The notes below the pieces were generated by a model that saw only the letters and a program-made list of their open reading frames with translations, did no database searches and was not told the DNA's origin. Of a stretch of DNA of 64,000 nucleotides, positions 36,453 to 45,609 are shown piece by piece. Each line of letters starts with the position of its first letter. Position 1 is the stretch's first letter. The position numbers and the translations under genes were made by a program. Source of the DNA: Agrobacterium vitis (GTDB lineage Bacteria; Pseudomonadota; Alphaproteobacteria; Rhizobiales; Rhizobiaceae); the NCBI RefSeq assembly GCF_013426735.1, contig NZ_AP023272.1, forward strand, positions 1,780,501 to 1,844,500, given 5' to 3'.

Positions 36453-37139
36453 TCAGGCCGCTGGGCGGCGGATAATGGCATGCCACGCATAGCCACGATA
36501 GAGCGGTGAAAAGCTCAGCACTGCGCCTGCGGCCTCGGCCTGGGCGGCCAGTTCTTCGCGCAGGTTGGCGCGTGGCGTGACGTGAAATCGGGCGAGCCAG
36601 GCATGCAGGCCTGTTCTGAACCAACCTGGCAGATGTTCCTGCTGGCCAAAATCGACGATATGCAGCGAGCCGCCGGGGTTTAAGGCGGCAAGCGAACAGG
36701 CAATCGCCTTTTGCCAGTCGGGGATCATCGACAGGGCATAGGAAATCAGCACGCGGTCGAAACCGGTCATGGTAAAATCGGCGGCGGTGAATGCCGAAGC
36801 GTCGGCGATGCGCAGATCGGGCTGGCGCGGGCGACCGCGAAAATTACGCCTTGCCTGCACCAGCATTTCGCTGGAAATGTCCAGGCCGTAAAGATGCGAC
36901 ATCGGATAGAGCCGTTCCGTGCAGATCAGGTTGCGGCCCGTGCCGCAGGCCACTTCCAAAAGGCTGCCATCCTTTGGCAAATCCAGCCCGACAATGGCGG
37001 TGTCACGCCCGAGCAGGTAATATTTGCGGGTCAGGTCATAGATGTGACGCTGGCTGCGATAGACCTGATCCATCTTGCTGGCATGCTGCCGGTCCACGTT
37101 CGGGCTGGAGTGGTCCTGACCGATACGGGCATCGCTCAT
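36453..37139 (-). CDS. btaB: Betaine lipid synthase subunit BtaB (N-methyltransferase)
   Basis: A 228-residue class I methyltransferase with the SAM motif LLEVACGTGRNLI near residue 60 and the later ADFTMTGFDRVLISYALSM. Its position right behind btaA, with the ATG overlapping the btaA stop (ATGA at 37136-37139), identifies it as BtaB, which adds three methyl groups to diacylglyceryl-homoserine to yield DGTS, a phosphorus-free membrane lipid. It uses SAM, so it joins with the SAM cycle around metF/SahR. It is transcribed with btaA. Confidence 0.9.
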   Translation of the reverse strand: MSDARIGQDHSSPNVDRQHASKMDQVYRSQRHIYDLTRKYYLLGRDTAIVGLDLPKDGSLLEVACGTGRNLICTERLYPMSHLYGLDISSEMLVQARRNFRGRPRQPDLRIADASAFTAADFTMTGFDRVLISYALSMIPDWQKAIACSLAALNPGGSLHIVDFGQQEHLPGWFRTGLHAWLARFHVTPRANLREELAAQAEAAGAVLSFSPLYRGYAWHAIIRRPAA

Positions 37140-38383
37140 GCCGTCTTCTCATAGATATGGAAGCCACCGTAAATCGCTGAGCGGTCGAGCGCGTTGAAAT
37201 GGACGGACAGGTCTTTCAGATAGGACCATTGCTCTGCGAGCGCCGGGGAAATCCGACCTTCGATCACGCTTTTTTCGGCAGCGGTCCGGAAGATCACCCG
37301 CGCATCCTTGGAGGCCGTGCGGGTAATTTCGGTCCAAAGATCGTTCAATTGCTCGTCGGTCATCCAGTCCTGGGCATCGAGCAGGATGAAGCGGTCTACG
37401 CTGCCTGCGGGCTTGGTGGACAGCAATTCGGTATAGCTGGCATGGTGGACATTGACGCGGTCAACGCTGGTGCGGATCGTGCGGTAATAATCGGCCCGCA
37501 GATAATCCGGCAATGCGCCCTCATGAGACTTCGGATAGCGGCGGGCGAAAGCCTGCCAGGCAAAATAATTATCCCGCAGCGAGAAGTGACAGGCGAGTTT
37601 TTCCAGCCGGCCTTTCAGCACCGGGGCGATTGTGCCGGTTTCCGAAACGCTGGCCAGTTCGTCATATTGCTGCGGCGGAATGCCGAGGCCGAACAGTGAG
37701 CTTTTGCGATTGGTCAGCCAGCGGATAACAGGCTTTTCAAACAGCGGCGCGATGCGGGTCTCGAAAAACTGCCGCTGTTCGCGCGGGGTCCGGCATTGGG
37801 TGATTTCTTCCAGCTTGACGCCGTGCAGGCGGGCCAGAAGATGTGTGGCGGTGATGAAGCGGCCCAGCAGGCCGGTGCGGTAGAAATTTCCGTTAAACAC
37901 CCGGATGCGGCGGCGTCCGGTCAACGTGCGGCGGCTCCAGTAGCGCCGCGTGGTGGCGTCCAGATGCGGTGCCACATATTGCTCGACCATGGAGGCATTG
38001 CTGCGGGCATTGTCGGTGCCCAACAGTCGCACCACGGCGGTGTGGTCGGGCAGATGCCGGAAGGCGGCCAGTTTCAGCTTGTTGAGGGCGATGTGATGCG
38101 GATTGAGATCGACGACATCGATGCTGTCAGGTTCCCGTGACAGATAGGCCAGCATGTTGCAGCCGCCAGAGCCGATGGTGACGACGCGGTGGCCAGCGGC
38201 AAGCTGCATGGCCTGCATATCGACATCCGGGTCTTCCCAGATCTGCGGATAGACCAGGCCGGAAAACAGCAGGCCGAACAACCGCTCCGACAGGCCCTTA
38301 CGTGACAGCGCATTGTGTTGAAGCAGCGCCGATTTCAGCTTCTGGTTTTTGCGGAATCCGGCATCTGGAACAAGTTCTGTCAT
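37136..38383 (-). CDS. btaA: BtaA: SAM:diacylglycerol 3-amino-3-carboxypropyltransferase
   Basis: A 415-residue DUF3419 protein. It transfers the aminocarboxypropyl group of SAM to diacylglycerol, the first step of betaine-lipid (DGTS) synthesis. Visible features are SGLVYPQIWEDPDVDMQAM, the SAM-fold motif TIGSGGCNMLAYLS, and VDLNPHHIALNKLKL. It is homologous to the enzyme shown in Rhodobacter and Sinorhizobium. In Sinorhizobium the btaAB pair is induced by phosphate starvation through PhoB. An 18-bp Pho-box-like sequence lies about 48 bases upstream. ATG 38383 has no strong ribosome-binding site. Confidence 0.95.
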   Translation of the reverse strand: MTELVPDAGFRKNQKLKSALLQHNALSRKGLSERLFGLLFSGLVYPQIWEDPDVDMQAMQLAAGHRVVTIGSGGCNMLAYLSREPDSIDVVDLNPHHIALNKLKLAAFRHLPDHTAVVRLLGTDNARSNASMVEQYVAPHLDATTRRYWSRRTLTGRRRIRVFNGNFYRTGLLGRFITATHLLARLHGVKLEEITQCRTPREQRQFFETRIAPLFEKPVIRWLTNRKSSLFGLGIPPQQYDELASVSETGTIAPVLKGRLEKLACHFSLRDNYFAWQAFARRYPKSHEGALPDYLRADYYRTIRTSVDRVNVHHASYTELLSTKPAGSVDRFILLDAQDWMTDEQLNDLWTEITRTASKDARVIFRTAAEKSVIEGRISPALAEQWSYLKDLSVHFNALDRSAIYGGFHIYEKTA

Positions 38384-38430
38384 GTGAAGGGTGCCCCGTT
38401 CTGAAGTTTTTATCGGAATAGTGGCTGTCC

Positions 38431-38448
38431 ACTACAGTTTGATGACGG
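38431..38448 (-). promoter_or_regulatory. Candidate Pho box upstream of btaA
   Basis: Read on the minus strand, CCGTCAT-CAAA-CTGTAGT matches the PhoB consensus CTGTCAT-N4-CTGTCAT at 6/7 and 5/7 positions with the exact 4-base spacer. It lies 48 bases upstream of the btaA start, in the right orientation. A short inverted repeat (38419-38434) overlaps it. The match is by eye only. Confidence 0.5.
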
Positions 38449-38675
38449 GGGCTGTTGACCAGTGGCTGGGCTGTGCGCCCAGGGAAAATCCCATGGTTTT
38501 TCAACCGTCATACCCTTTCATGCCCGCTGTAATCATGCTTGCATGCAGACCTCGTGTGGCGGGTTGTGAAACAGAATCACTTTTCCGCTCCAGGTTATTG
38601 TTTAAGCATCGGATTTTCCGGACATCGGTTCCCAGTTCCCGATCCGCGACACCATCCGGCGCGGGAGGAAATCGT

Positions 38676-40049
38676 ATGCGTTTGCTGATCAGGTTTGTCC
38701 AAGGACTGCTGCTTGCTGTCCTGGTGGTTATCGTCGGGGCTGCCACGTGGCTTTGGCTGGCTCCGCCGGAATTACTGCGAGTCGGGACAGGCTACGCCGC
38801 CAAAATTGTCTGCTCCAACGTGTTTATCGCCAAGCGTGATCCGATGGATGTTTTGTCTGAGGATGTACAGGCGCCAGGCCATCCGCTGTTGCGTTTCCTG
38901 CGGCTGGATGTGGATCGGGATGCAGGCATGGTCACGGCCTATATGTTTGGGGCTTTTGCCCCCAGCACAGCCATTGCCCGGCCGGGTCTGGGCTGCGCCA
39001 ACGTTCCCGATGGAAAAATCGATGCGGCTCGCAAGGTGCATCTGCCGCAGCCGCTTGCGGCTTCGTCAGCCCCGAACCCGAACCCAGCCCCCTGGCCGGA
39101 AGGAACGGGCGCACCGCACACCGACCCGGTGCTGGCGGGCATTCTTGCTGATCCAGCCCTGACCGGGCCATCGATGCGGGCCACATTGGTGATTCGGGAT
39201 GGGGAGTTGCTTGGTGAGGCCTATGGTCCGGGATTTGGGCCCGATACGCCGCTGATCGGCTGGTCGATGACCAAGACGGTCATGGCCATGCTGATCGGCC
39301 AGCGGATGGGGGAGGGCGGGCTTGATCTCGACAAGGACCATCTGTTGCCGCAATGGACCGACGGGCGTGCGGCAATCACCCTGCGCCAATTGATGGGCAT
39401 GGAAAGCGGCCTGCGGTTCAATGAGGATTATGGCGATGTCAGTGATGCAACGCGCATGCTGTTTCTGGAGCCGGATCAGGCGGCATTCGTCGCCTCTCAG
39501 CCGCTGGACGCGACACCCGGTACGCTGTTTCACTATTCGACCGGCACCAGCGTACTGCTGGCGCGCCTCCTGATGAACAGTTTGCCGCCGGAACAGGCAC
39601 TGTCTTATCCCCAAACATCCTTGTTCAAGCCGCTCGGCATGACCAGTGCAGTGCTGGAGGCCGACGAAACGGGCACTTTGGCAGGTGGGTCCTATCTCTA
39701 TGCCAATGCCCGCGATTGGGCCAAGCTTGCCCAATGCCTGTTGCAGGATGGGGTGTGGCAGGGGCGGCGGCTGTTGCCGGAAGGCTATGTAAAGACCATG
39801 GGGACCCCGACAAAGGCATCAGGCGGCACCTATGGACAGGGGCAAATCTGGCGGAGCGGGCCGGGCCGGGAACCGGATTCCACCTTCGGCATTAACGAAG
39901 AAACCCTCTGGTTTCAGGGCCATGACGGACAAACAATTGCGATTGTCCCGTCACGCAAGCTGATTGTGCTGCGGATGGGGTTGACGCCTGCCTGGGATAA
40001 TTACAGGCCACAGAAATTGTTGAAGGCGGTTCTAGACGCAATGCCTTAA
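38676..40049 (+). CDS. Serine hydrolase of the beta-lactamase (class C) fold, membrane-anchored
   Basis: A 457-residue protein with an N-terminal membrane segment (LLLAVLVVIVGAATWLWLA) and no clear cleavage site, followed by a serine beta-lactamase-like domain. The active-site motif SMTK is at residues 197-200 (S197, K200), with HYSTGTS as the second element (YxN-like position). Such proteins are often esterases or peptidases that act in the periplasm, not antibiotic-degrading enzymes. ATG 38676 has GGGAGGAAA upstream; the longer frame from 38391 passes through the btaA promoter. The gene is divergent from btaA. Function unknown. Confidence 0.85.
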   Translation: MRLLIRFVQGLLLAVLVVIVGAATWLWLAPPELLRVGTGYAAKIVCSNVFIAKRDPMDVLSEDVQAPGHPLLRFLRLDVDRDAGMVTAYMFGAFAPSTAIARPGLGCANVPDGKIDAARKVHLPQPLAASSAPNPNPAPWPEGTGAPHTDPVLAGILADPALTGPSMRATLVIRDGELLGEAYGPGFGPDTPLIGWSMTKTVMAMLIGQRMGEGGLDLDKDHLLPQWTDGRAAITLRQLMGMESGLRFNEDYGDVSDATRMLFLEPDQAAFVASQPLDATPGTLFHYSTGTSVLLARLLMNSLPPEQALSYPQTSLFKPLGMTSAVLEADETGTLAGGSYLYANARDWAKLAQCLLQDGVWQGRRLLPEGYVKTMGTPTKASGGTYGQGQIWRSGPGREPDSTFGINEETLWFQGHDGQTIAIVPSRKLIVLRMGLTPAWDNYRPQKLLKAVLDAMP

Positions 40050-40089
40050 AGAAACAGCGACCGCAGGGAACAATGGTCCGTGTCGGGAT

Positions 40090-40117
40090 GGACGAAGTGG
40101 TTTACTGCACTTCGTCC
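40090..40117. terminator. Hairpin between convergent genes
   Basis: A perfect 10-bp stem (40090-40099 with 40108-40117) and an 8-base loop overlap the stop codon of the transglycosylase gene. It has no T tract, so termination is likely but not certain. Confidence 0.5.
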
Positions 40118-41193
40118 AGCAGGCCTTTGCGCTTGGCATCAAAATAATAGCCACGGGCATAGAGGCGAACGGCGTTGTCATTGTTGTTTTCAGCCACCAT
40201 CCACGCGCCGCGCAGATATTTGATCGCGTATTTCAGGTTGGTTTCCGGGTCGAAAAGACCCTCTGCCGGACCTTCATAGCCGAGCGAACGGGCCGTATTA
40301 TAGCGGATCTGCATCAGCCCATAATTGCCGCGGCTATAGGCCGACGGATTATAACGGCTTTCGCGGTGAATGACCCGGTGGATCAGCGCGGATGGCATTC
40401 CGTATAGGGCGGCATATTTGTTGACGAGCCCATTGATGACCGTCGGGCCGCGGCTTGCCGTTTCGCTTGTGCCAGACGCGGTGCTTTTGGAGGCTTCCGG
40501 CGTGGCACTTGGCACGGGGCCGGGGGCGCTGGTGTCGAATTGTGCATCAAGCAGCGCGAAGGATTTGACGACCGGCTTTGCCGGTGAAGCATAGGCGACG
40601 GATGATGAGGCAACAGAGCCCGGGCGCGGCGTGGGAACGGCGGAATGCATGGCCATGACATCCGGCTGCAACGCCTCGTTTTCAAGGCCGATCGGTTCGT
40701 TGTCAGAAATCCGGGCTGGTGCATTGGCGGAAGAAGGCACGGTGCTGACCGTTGGTCCGAGCGAGGCGACTTCAGTCAAACCGGGCTTCTGGATCGGATA
40801 GGGGCCTTGGCCTGTCGCCAGGTTAACCGTCTGGCCCGTGCCCGAGGCGCCATTTATGGCGGCCAGCGCATTATTTCCCGAAGCGGTATTGGCAAGCGCG
40901 GTGACAGCAGATTGGGATGATGGCGCCATAGCCTGCGTGCCAGGAACAACTGTCGTCATCGTGCCATTTGCGGCAGCTACCGTTGTCGAGGCGCCTGTTA
41001 CGACGCTGCCATTTGCCGATGCTGCGGTACTGGTACCCGGCTGCGCTGCGGCCGCAACGGCTTGATGAGCCGATGCGGGTTTTGGCGCTATATCGGCTTT
41101 GGAATTGTCATTGACATTGGTGCAACTGGAAAGGGCTGCGACGATGACAGCAGTGATGCTGATGGCAATCGTGCGGTCCGTTTTCGCTGTCAT
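40102..41193 (-). CDS. Lytic transglycosylase-like lipoprotein (SLT domain)
   Basis: A 363-residue protein with a signal peptide (ISITAVIVAALSSC) ending in a lipobox-like LSSC, a long Ala/Ser/Thr/Pro-rich linker (about residues 25-250), and a C-terminal SLT domain. The catalytic glutamate is in HRVIHRESRYNPSAYS, and GNYGLMQIRYNTARSLGY is the Gly-rich block. The linker would let the domain reach through the outer membrane-side murein. Many rhizobial copies of this architecture exist and their individual roles are unknown. Confidence 0.9.
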   Translation of the reverse strand: MTAKTDRTIAISITAVIVAALSSCTNVNDNSKADIAPKPASAHQAVAAAAQPGTSTAASANGSVVTGASTTVAAANGTMTTVVPGTQAMAPSSQSAVTALANTASGNNALAAINGASGTGQTVNLATGQGPYPIQKPGLTEVASLGPTVSTVPSSANAPARISDNEPIGLENEALQPDVMAMHSAVPTPRPGSVASSSVAYASPAKPVVKSFALLDAQFDTSAPGPVPSATPEASKSTASGTSETASRGPTVINGLVNKYAALYGMPSALIHRVIHRESRYNPSAYSRGNYGLMQIRYNTARSLGYEGPAEGLFDPETNLKYAIKYLRGAWMVAENNNDNAVRLYARGYYFDAKRKGLLDEVQ

Positions 41194-41411
41194 GCAGATG
41201 TCCGTCGGCTATTGAAACGAGCGCTGCCCATAGGCAACGCACGAACTATTAACATCGGATTCACAAATTTGACAGCCCCCTTGAAGTCTAATGCTAACGA
41301 TCATTGAAAATGACCGTTGGTATTCCCTTTGCAATGCTCTCAAGGCGAGGATGCGCGAGCATCTTCTATGCCTTGGTCTAAAAGGGGGGATAACCTGTCA
41401 AACAATCCTGT

Positions 41412-42047
41412 TCAGGCAGCAATCCGGCGATAACCGGCGCTGACGGAACGGGCGGAAATCAGCATGGATTTGCCCTTTGGCTGCACCATACGGCGTGCCG
41501 AACGGCGGCGAATCATCCGGTCGAAAGCATGTGCATAAATTGCCTGAAGCCCACAGGCTAAGGCCGCGAGTGCCATGAAAGCCAGTTCCATGGTCAGAAA
41601 ATCGCCGCTGAACGGCGAAAAGCCCGATGTGATCTGCGTGGTGATCGCCAACAGAAAGACCAGTGTGCGCGCATCCAGAGCCGAACCGATCACGGCCTGC
41701 GACACAATGACCATGGCGCGCCGATCGGCCAGATTGTCGTTATCGGCCACCGGGCCAATATGCAAAGGTGCCCGCCAGAGCCTGAGTGCCAGAACCATCA
41801 ACACGGCCATGCCCGGCCAGCGCAGGGCAGAGAGTGCCGTGGCGTTGATATTGCTGAGCGCCTGGGCCATGCCGAATACTAGGCAGGCGGCAATGCCATA
41901 GCCTGTCATGCTGCCGAGCACGCAGAGTGTCGCAGCCCGACCGCCGCCCGCTTGCCGGCAGGCGATGATCCGCTTGGTATTGCGTCCAGGCACAACGAGG
42001 AAGGCAGCACTTGCTGCTGAAAACAACAGCCAATCCTGAAATGTCAT
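41412..42047 (-). CDS. LysE-family exporter-like membrane protein
   Basis: A 211-residue membrane protein with about six hydrophobic segments that fits the LysE/RhtB exporter family. The family's PGP-type motif after the first helix is changed here (FLVVPGRNTKRIIACRQAGG), so transport activity is less sure than the fold. The ATG at 42047 has GGAGGCAGG about 4-12 bases upstream; the longer frame from 42140 is rejected. The C-terminal 40 residues are basic. Neighbours give no substrate hint. Confidence 0.7.
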   Translation of the reverse strand: MTFQDWLLFSAASAAFLVVPGRNTKRIIACRQAGGGRAATLCVLGSMTGYGIAACLVFGMAQALSNINATALSALRWPGMAVLMVLALRLWRAPLHIGPVADNDNLADRRAMVIVSQAVIGSALDARTLVFLLAITTQITSGFSPFSGDFLTMELAFMALAALACGLQAIYAHAFDRMIRRRSARRMVQPKGKSMLISARSVSAGYRRIAA

Positions 42048-42286
42048 GGGCCTGCCTCCGTGTTCGGTCAGCCTGTGGCGGGATATCATCAACCTCATCC
42101 CGGCCCGGGCACTCCCGATATAAACATAGCAGCGCCGCATGCCCTTGGAAGCGGCGCTGTCACAATAAATAGTCTGTCATTTCCGTTTCAAAACCCTAAG
42201 CGGGTCCGAACAGTCATGCAGGCATGCTTCGGGCAATTACGCCGTCAGCATCGCCTGCAAACAGAAGCCACCATTCGCCGTCAAGG

Positions 42287-43501
42287 TCAATGTGCCGGAC
42301 GGAATTTCTGGCCCAGATGGTCCATCACATCTTTGAACCATGGTGTTGAGAGGTCGAATGCCTTGCCGCCCTTGATGCGGGGGAATTCGATGGCGCGCAA
42401 TTTGCCGCCCTGGTCCTCGTCATGACCGGTGACGCCGGAAACGCCGTTCAATCCGCTTTCAACGGCCAGATCCACCATGCTCTGGATCAGCCGCAAGTCC
42501 TCGTAATTGGCCGGGGCCGAACGGGCGTAATAGCCTGACTTCTGCACCATCGAGCGTTCGGCATCGAGCAATTTGGCGAAATGCTTCTGGAACCAGCCGC
42601 CGACATTGATCGTATCGAGCTTGACATGGCCGAAAGCATCGCGCTTGATCTCTTCGCCTGCCTTTTCCCGGTCGGCGATGATTTCGTCCATGCAGGCGCC
42701 TTCCGAGACGAACAGCGTGACGAAACCGGTGCGGTCCATCAACTCCTTCAGCCGCTCGGCCTCGGCTTCCATATCGAAATGGGTCTCGGGCAGATAAAGA
42801 CCGTCGATGGTCTTCAGTTCTTCATTCATCATGAAGCCCTCGACATATTCATTATGCTGGATGCGCTGGATATAGGCGCGGGCGGTCGCCGCTGTCAGCC
42901 AGCCGCAATGACGGCCCATGACTTCGTGAATGACAAGCGTGCGTGGCGCTGCACTCTGTTCGTTGGAGACGTGGTCGAAGAAGCGGGCACCGACCTCTGC
43001 CGCCGTCCAGGCGCCGAGCGACTGGCGGATCGGCACGACATCATTGTCCACGGTTTTAGGCAGGCCGACGACGGTCAGGTCATAGCCATTGGCGCCGAGA
43101 TAGGCGGCGAGATCAGCCGCCGTCGTATTGGTGTCGTCGCCACCGATCGTGTGCAAAATGGTGATGCCATCGGCGGCCAGGCGCTCGGCGGCCACCTGCA
43201 ACGGGTTCTGGCCTTCCTTCACCAGCCCGCGCTTGACGCAATCAGCGACATTGGTGAGCTTGACGCGGCTATTGCCGATGGGCGAGCCGCCATAGCGATG
43301 CAGGACATGGGCCTGTTCACGCATATGCTGGTTGATCTCGATCTTGTAGTCCATCAACAGGCCGCGATAGCCGGACTTATAGGCGACGATCTCGGCATCG
43401 GGCGCGATGTCGCTATAGCGCTCGATCAACCCGCCCACTGCCGATGAAAGACAGGGCGCAAGGCCCCCGGCGGTCAGCAACGCGACTTTGGTCTTGGCCA
43501 T
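42287..43501 (-). CDS. Pyrophosphate-type 6-phosphofructokinase
   Basis: A 404-residue phosphofructokinase. The nucleotide-site motif is GGDDTN (residues 120-125), with Asp at the position that is Gly in ATP-dependent enzymes, and PKTVDND (148-154) has Lys where ATP enzymes have Gly or other residues; both mark the PPi-dependent group. It phosphorylates fructose-6-phosphate with pyrophosphate, reversibly, in the cytoplasm. Rhizobia often lack the ATP-PFK of the Embden-Meyerhof pathway and carry this type, so it may serve gluconeogenesis or the pentose cycle. ATG 43501 has AAGGAGG upstream. Confidence 0.9.
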   Translation of the reverse strand: MAKTKVALLTAGGLAPCLSSAVGGLIERYSDIAPDAEIVAYKSGYRGLLMDYKIEINQHMREQAHVLHRYGGSPIGNSRVKLTNVADCVKRGLVKEGQNPLQVAAERLAADGITILHTIGGDDTNTTAADLAAYLGANGYDLTVVGLPKTVDNDVVPIRQSLGAWTAAEVGARFFDHVSNEQSAAPRTLVIHEVMGRHCGWLTAATARAYIQRIQHNEYVEGFMMNEELKTIDGLYLPETHFDMEAEAERLKELMDRTGFVTLFVSEGACMDEIIADREKAGEEIKRDAFGHVKLDTINVGGWFQKHFAKLLDAERSMVQKSGYYARSAPANYEDLRLIQSMVDLAVESGLNGVSGVTGHDEDQGGKLRAIEFPRIKGGKAFDLSTPWFKDVMDHLGQKFRPAH

Positions 43502-43821
43502 CAAATCCTCCTTCTTGCGGACAAAGTGCCGCAGACGTTTACGAAATGGTGCCAATGGATGCGACAGAGGCCGGATGCTGTAAAGCGAAAAATTGAACAA
43601 AATCCGCAGTTTCGTGGAAATGTCATCAGCGGCGGAAATATAATCGTTTCAAATGGAAAGCGGTGAGCGCGAGGCATGTGGAAAAGCTGGTATGCCGGAG
43701 AAGACATGAAGCATCCGCTGATTCCGCACTGCGGTAAAACCTGGAAAGTGAACAAAGTTTAACCCGAAACAATGGGGTGCTTCCCTTGCATTTCAAGTGA
43801 TAATTTGGTCAATCTGTCAAA
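43502..43821. other. Divergent intergenic region
   Basis: About 320 bases between the PFK gene (minus) and djlA (plus). It must contain two divergent promoters. No RNA gene, repeat or recognisable operator is seen; the sequence before djlA has no clear ribosome-binding site. Confidence 0.4.
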
Positions 43822-44559
43822 ATGATTTTCGATTTTGCCTGCCAACAATTATCGTCCCTCTGGGAGCGGCTGCTCGGCGCGGTCAGCGACGCGGCTGGCA
43901 ATGCCTTGTCGTCGATTGTCGAAGCGATCCGCACCGTCTTTGAGGGCGATCCGGAAACGCGCAGGCGCGTGTCTTTTTCGGTGGCGATCATCGCGCTTTC
44001 GGCCAAGATGGCCAAGGCGGATGGCGTTGTGTCGCAAGCCGAGGTCAATGCGTTTCGCAGCATTTTCGATTTCCCGCCGGAAGAAGCCCGCAACGTCGCG
44101 CGCCTTTATAATCTCGCCAAGCAGGATATCGCCGGTTACGAAGCCTATGCCGAAAAGCTCGCCAATCTCTGCGGCTCGCGCACCAGAGGGTGCCCGGTGC
44201 TCGAAGAGATTGTTGACGCCCTGTTTCACATCGCCACGGCGGACGGGCTGATCCACGAGAAGGAACTGGCTTTTCTCTCCCGCATCGCCGAAATTTTCGA
44301 GATCGGCGAGGATCGCTTCGAACAGATTTCTGCCCGTCATCTCGCCCCCGACCAGGACCCCTACGGCATTCTCGGCGTGTCGCGCAGTGACGATTTTGGC
44401 ACGATTCGCAAACGCTACCGGGCGCTGGCCTCCGAGCATCACCCTGACCGGCTGCATGCGCGTGGCCTGCCGGTGGAAATGCATGCCGCCGCCCATCAAC
44501 GGATGGCAAGTTTCAACGCCGCCTATGCCGCGATTGAAAAGGAACGCCGGGCCGCATGA
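43822..44559 (+). CDS. djlA: DjlA-like co-chaperone (TerB-like domain plus J domain)
   Basis: A 245-residue protein with a central TerB/DjlA-type acidic helical domain (SFSVAIIALSAKMAKADGVV near residue 50 and ALFHIATADGLIHEKELAFL near 135) and a C-terminal J domain (PYGILGVSRSDD, then ASEHHPDRL with the HPD tripeptide). It stimulates DnaK; in E. coli DjlA is membrane-anchored and linked with envelope stress. No transmembrane segment is obvious here. The stop overlaps the start of the amidase gene (ATGA, 44556-44559). Confidence 0.9.
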   Translation: MIFDFACQQLSSLWERLLGAVSDAAGNALSSIVEAIRTVFEGDPETRRRVSFSVAIIALSAKMAKADGVVSQAEVNAFRSIFDFPPEEARNVARLYNLAKQDIAGYEAYAEKLANLCGSRTRGCPVLEEIVDALFHIATADGLIHEKELAFLSRIAEIFEIGEDRFEQISARHLAPDQDPYGILGVSRSDDFGTIRKRYRALASEHHPDRLHARGLPVEMHAAAHQRMASFNAAYAAIEKERRAA

Positions 44560-45314
44560 CCCTTTTTACTGCCGATTATCCAGACGCCGTGGTGGTGCCA
44601 TCCCCCAACCACGGTGAGCGCATCGAATGCGCGGCCCCTGACACCATCATTCTGCATTATACCGGCATGCCCAGCGAAGAGGCAGCACTCTCCTGGCTCT
44701 GCACTGTCGAAAGCCAGGTTTCCAGCCATTATCTGGTGCGTGAAAACGGTGATGTCGTGCAGATGGTGCCGGAAAGCCGCCGGGCCTGGCATGCCGGTAA
44801 GAGTTTCTGGGCGGGCGCGACCGATATCAATTCCCGCTCGATTGGCATCGAGATTGCCAATGCCGGACATCCGTCTCTGCCGGATTATCCCGAAAAACAG
44901 GTGGATGCCGTCGCGCAATTGTGTCTGGATTGTGCAAGTCGCTGGTCCATACCCCCGGAGCGGGTGCTGGCCCATTCCGATATTGCCCCGGTTCGCAAGG
45001 TCGATCCGGGCGAACATTTCCCCTGGAACCGGCTGCACGCCCTGGGCGTAGGGCATTGGGTGGAACCAACCGCGATCACCGGGGGGCGGTTCTTCCAAAG
45101 AGGGGATAACGGCCAGCCGGTCGAGGCATTGCAATCCATGTTGTCTCTCTATGGATACCCTGTTGAAATCAATGGGGATTTCGATGCAGTGACCGAGGGT
45201 GTCGTCAGAAGTTTTCAACTGCATTTCCGCCCCTCCAAGGTCGATGGCGTGGCTGATTATTCGACCATCGACACCCTGCACCGTCTGCTGGCGGCGCTGC
45301 CGCGGTTCAGCTGA
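44556..45314 (+). CDS. N-acetylmuramoyl-L-alanine amidase (AmiD/AmpD type) with PG-binding domain
   Basis: A 252-residue Amidase_2 enzyme: IILHYTGM (first zinc His, residues 32-39), VSSHYLVREN, RSIGIEIAN, and LAHSDIAPVRKVDPG (second His and Asp), followed by a C-terminal PG_binding_1 domain (ALQSMLSLYGYPVEINGDF). It cuts the amide bond between MurNAc and L-Ala. There is no signal peptide, so it resembles the cytoplasmic AmpD type that recycles anhydro-muropeptides. Its start overlaps the stop of djlA by 4 bases, which couples the two genes. Confidence 0.92.
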   Translation: MTLFTADYPDAVVVPSPNHGERIECAAPDTIILHYTGMPSEEAALSWLCTVESQVSSHYLVRENGDVVQMVPESRRAWHAGKSFWAGATDINSRSIGIEIANAGHPSLPDYPEKQVDAVAQLCLDCASRWSIPPERVLAHSDIAPVRKVDPGEHFPWNRLHALGVGHWVEPTAITGGRFFQRGDNGQPVEALQSMLSLYGYPVEINGDFDAVTEGVVRSFQLHFRPSKVDGVADYSTIDTLHRLLAALPRFS

Positions 45315-45609
45315 GGATTGCGGGCTGTTGTCGTCCGTAGACGGCTTTCGGCAGGGTCGAAAATCACCTCTTTTTACCATGCCATAGGATTTCCTTATTG
45401 AGTCTGTCTAACAGCAGCCGTCGCAGCCATGGTATTCCTCGGCAGCGGTTGAGATGAACAGCGAATGTGATTTCCGAAATGGAAGTCTTTCGCAAATATC
45501 AACGATGAGGGCGATGAACATCGCTGTCCTTTGCTGGACAGTGAACGGGTAAATAGTGCGCTTTGCTGACATCCGTGTCCGCCCCTTTGTCTGGAGACTG
45601 ACCTTTTTC

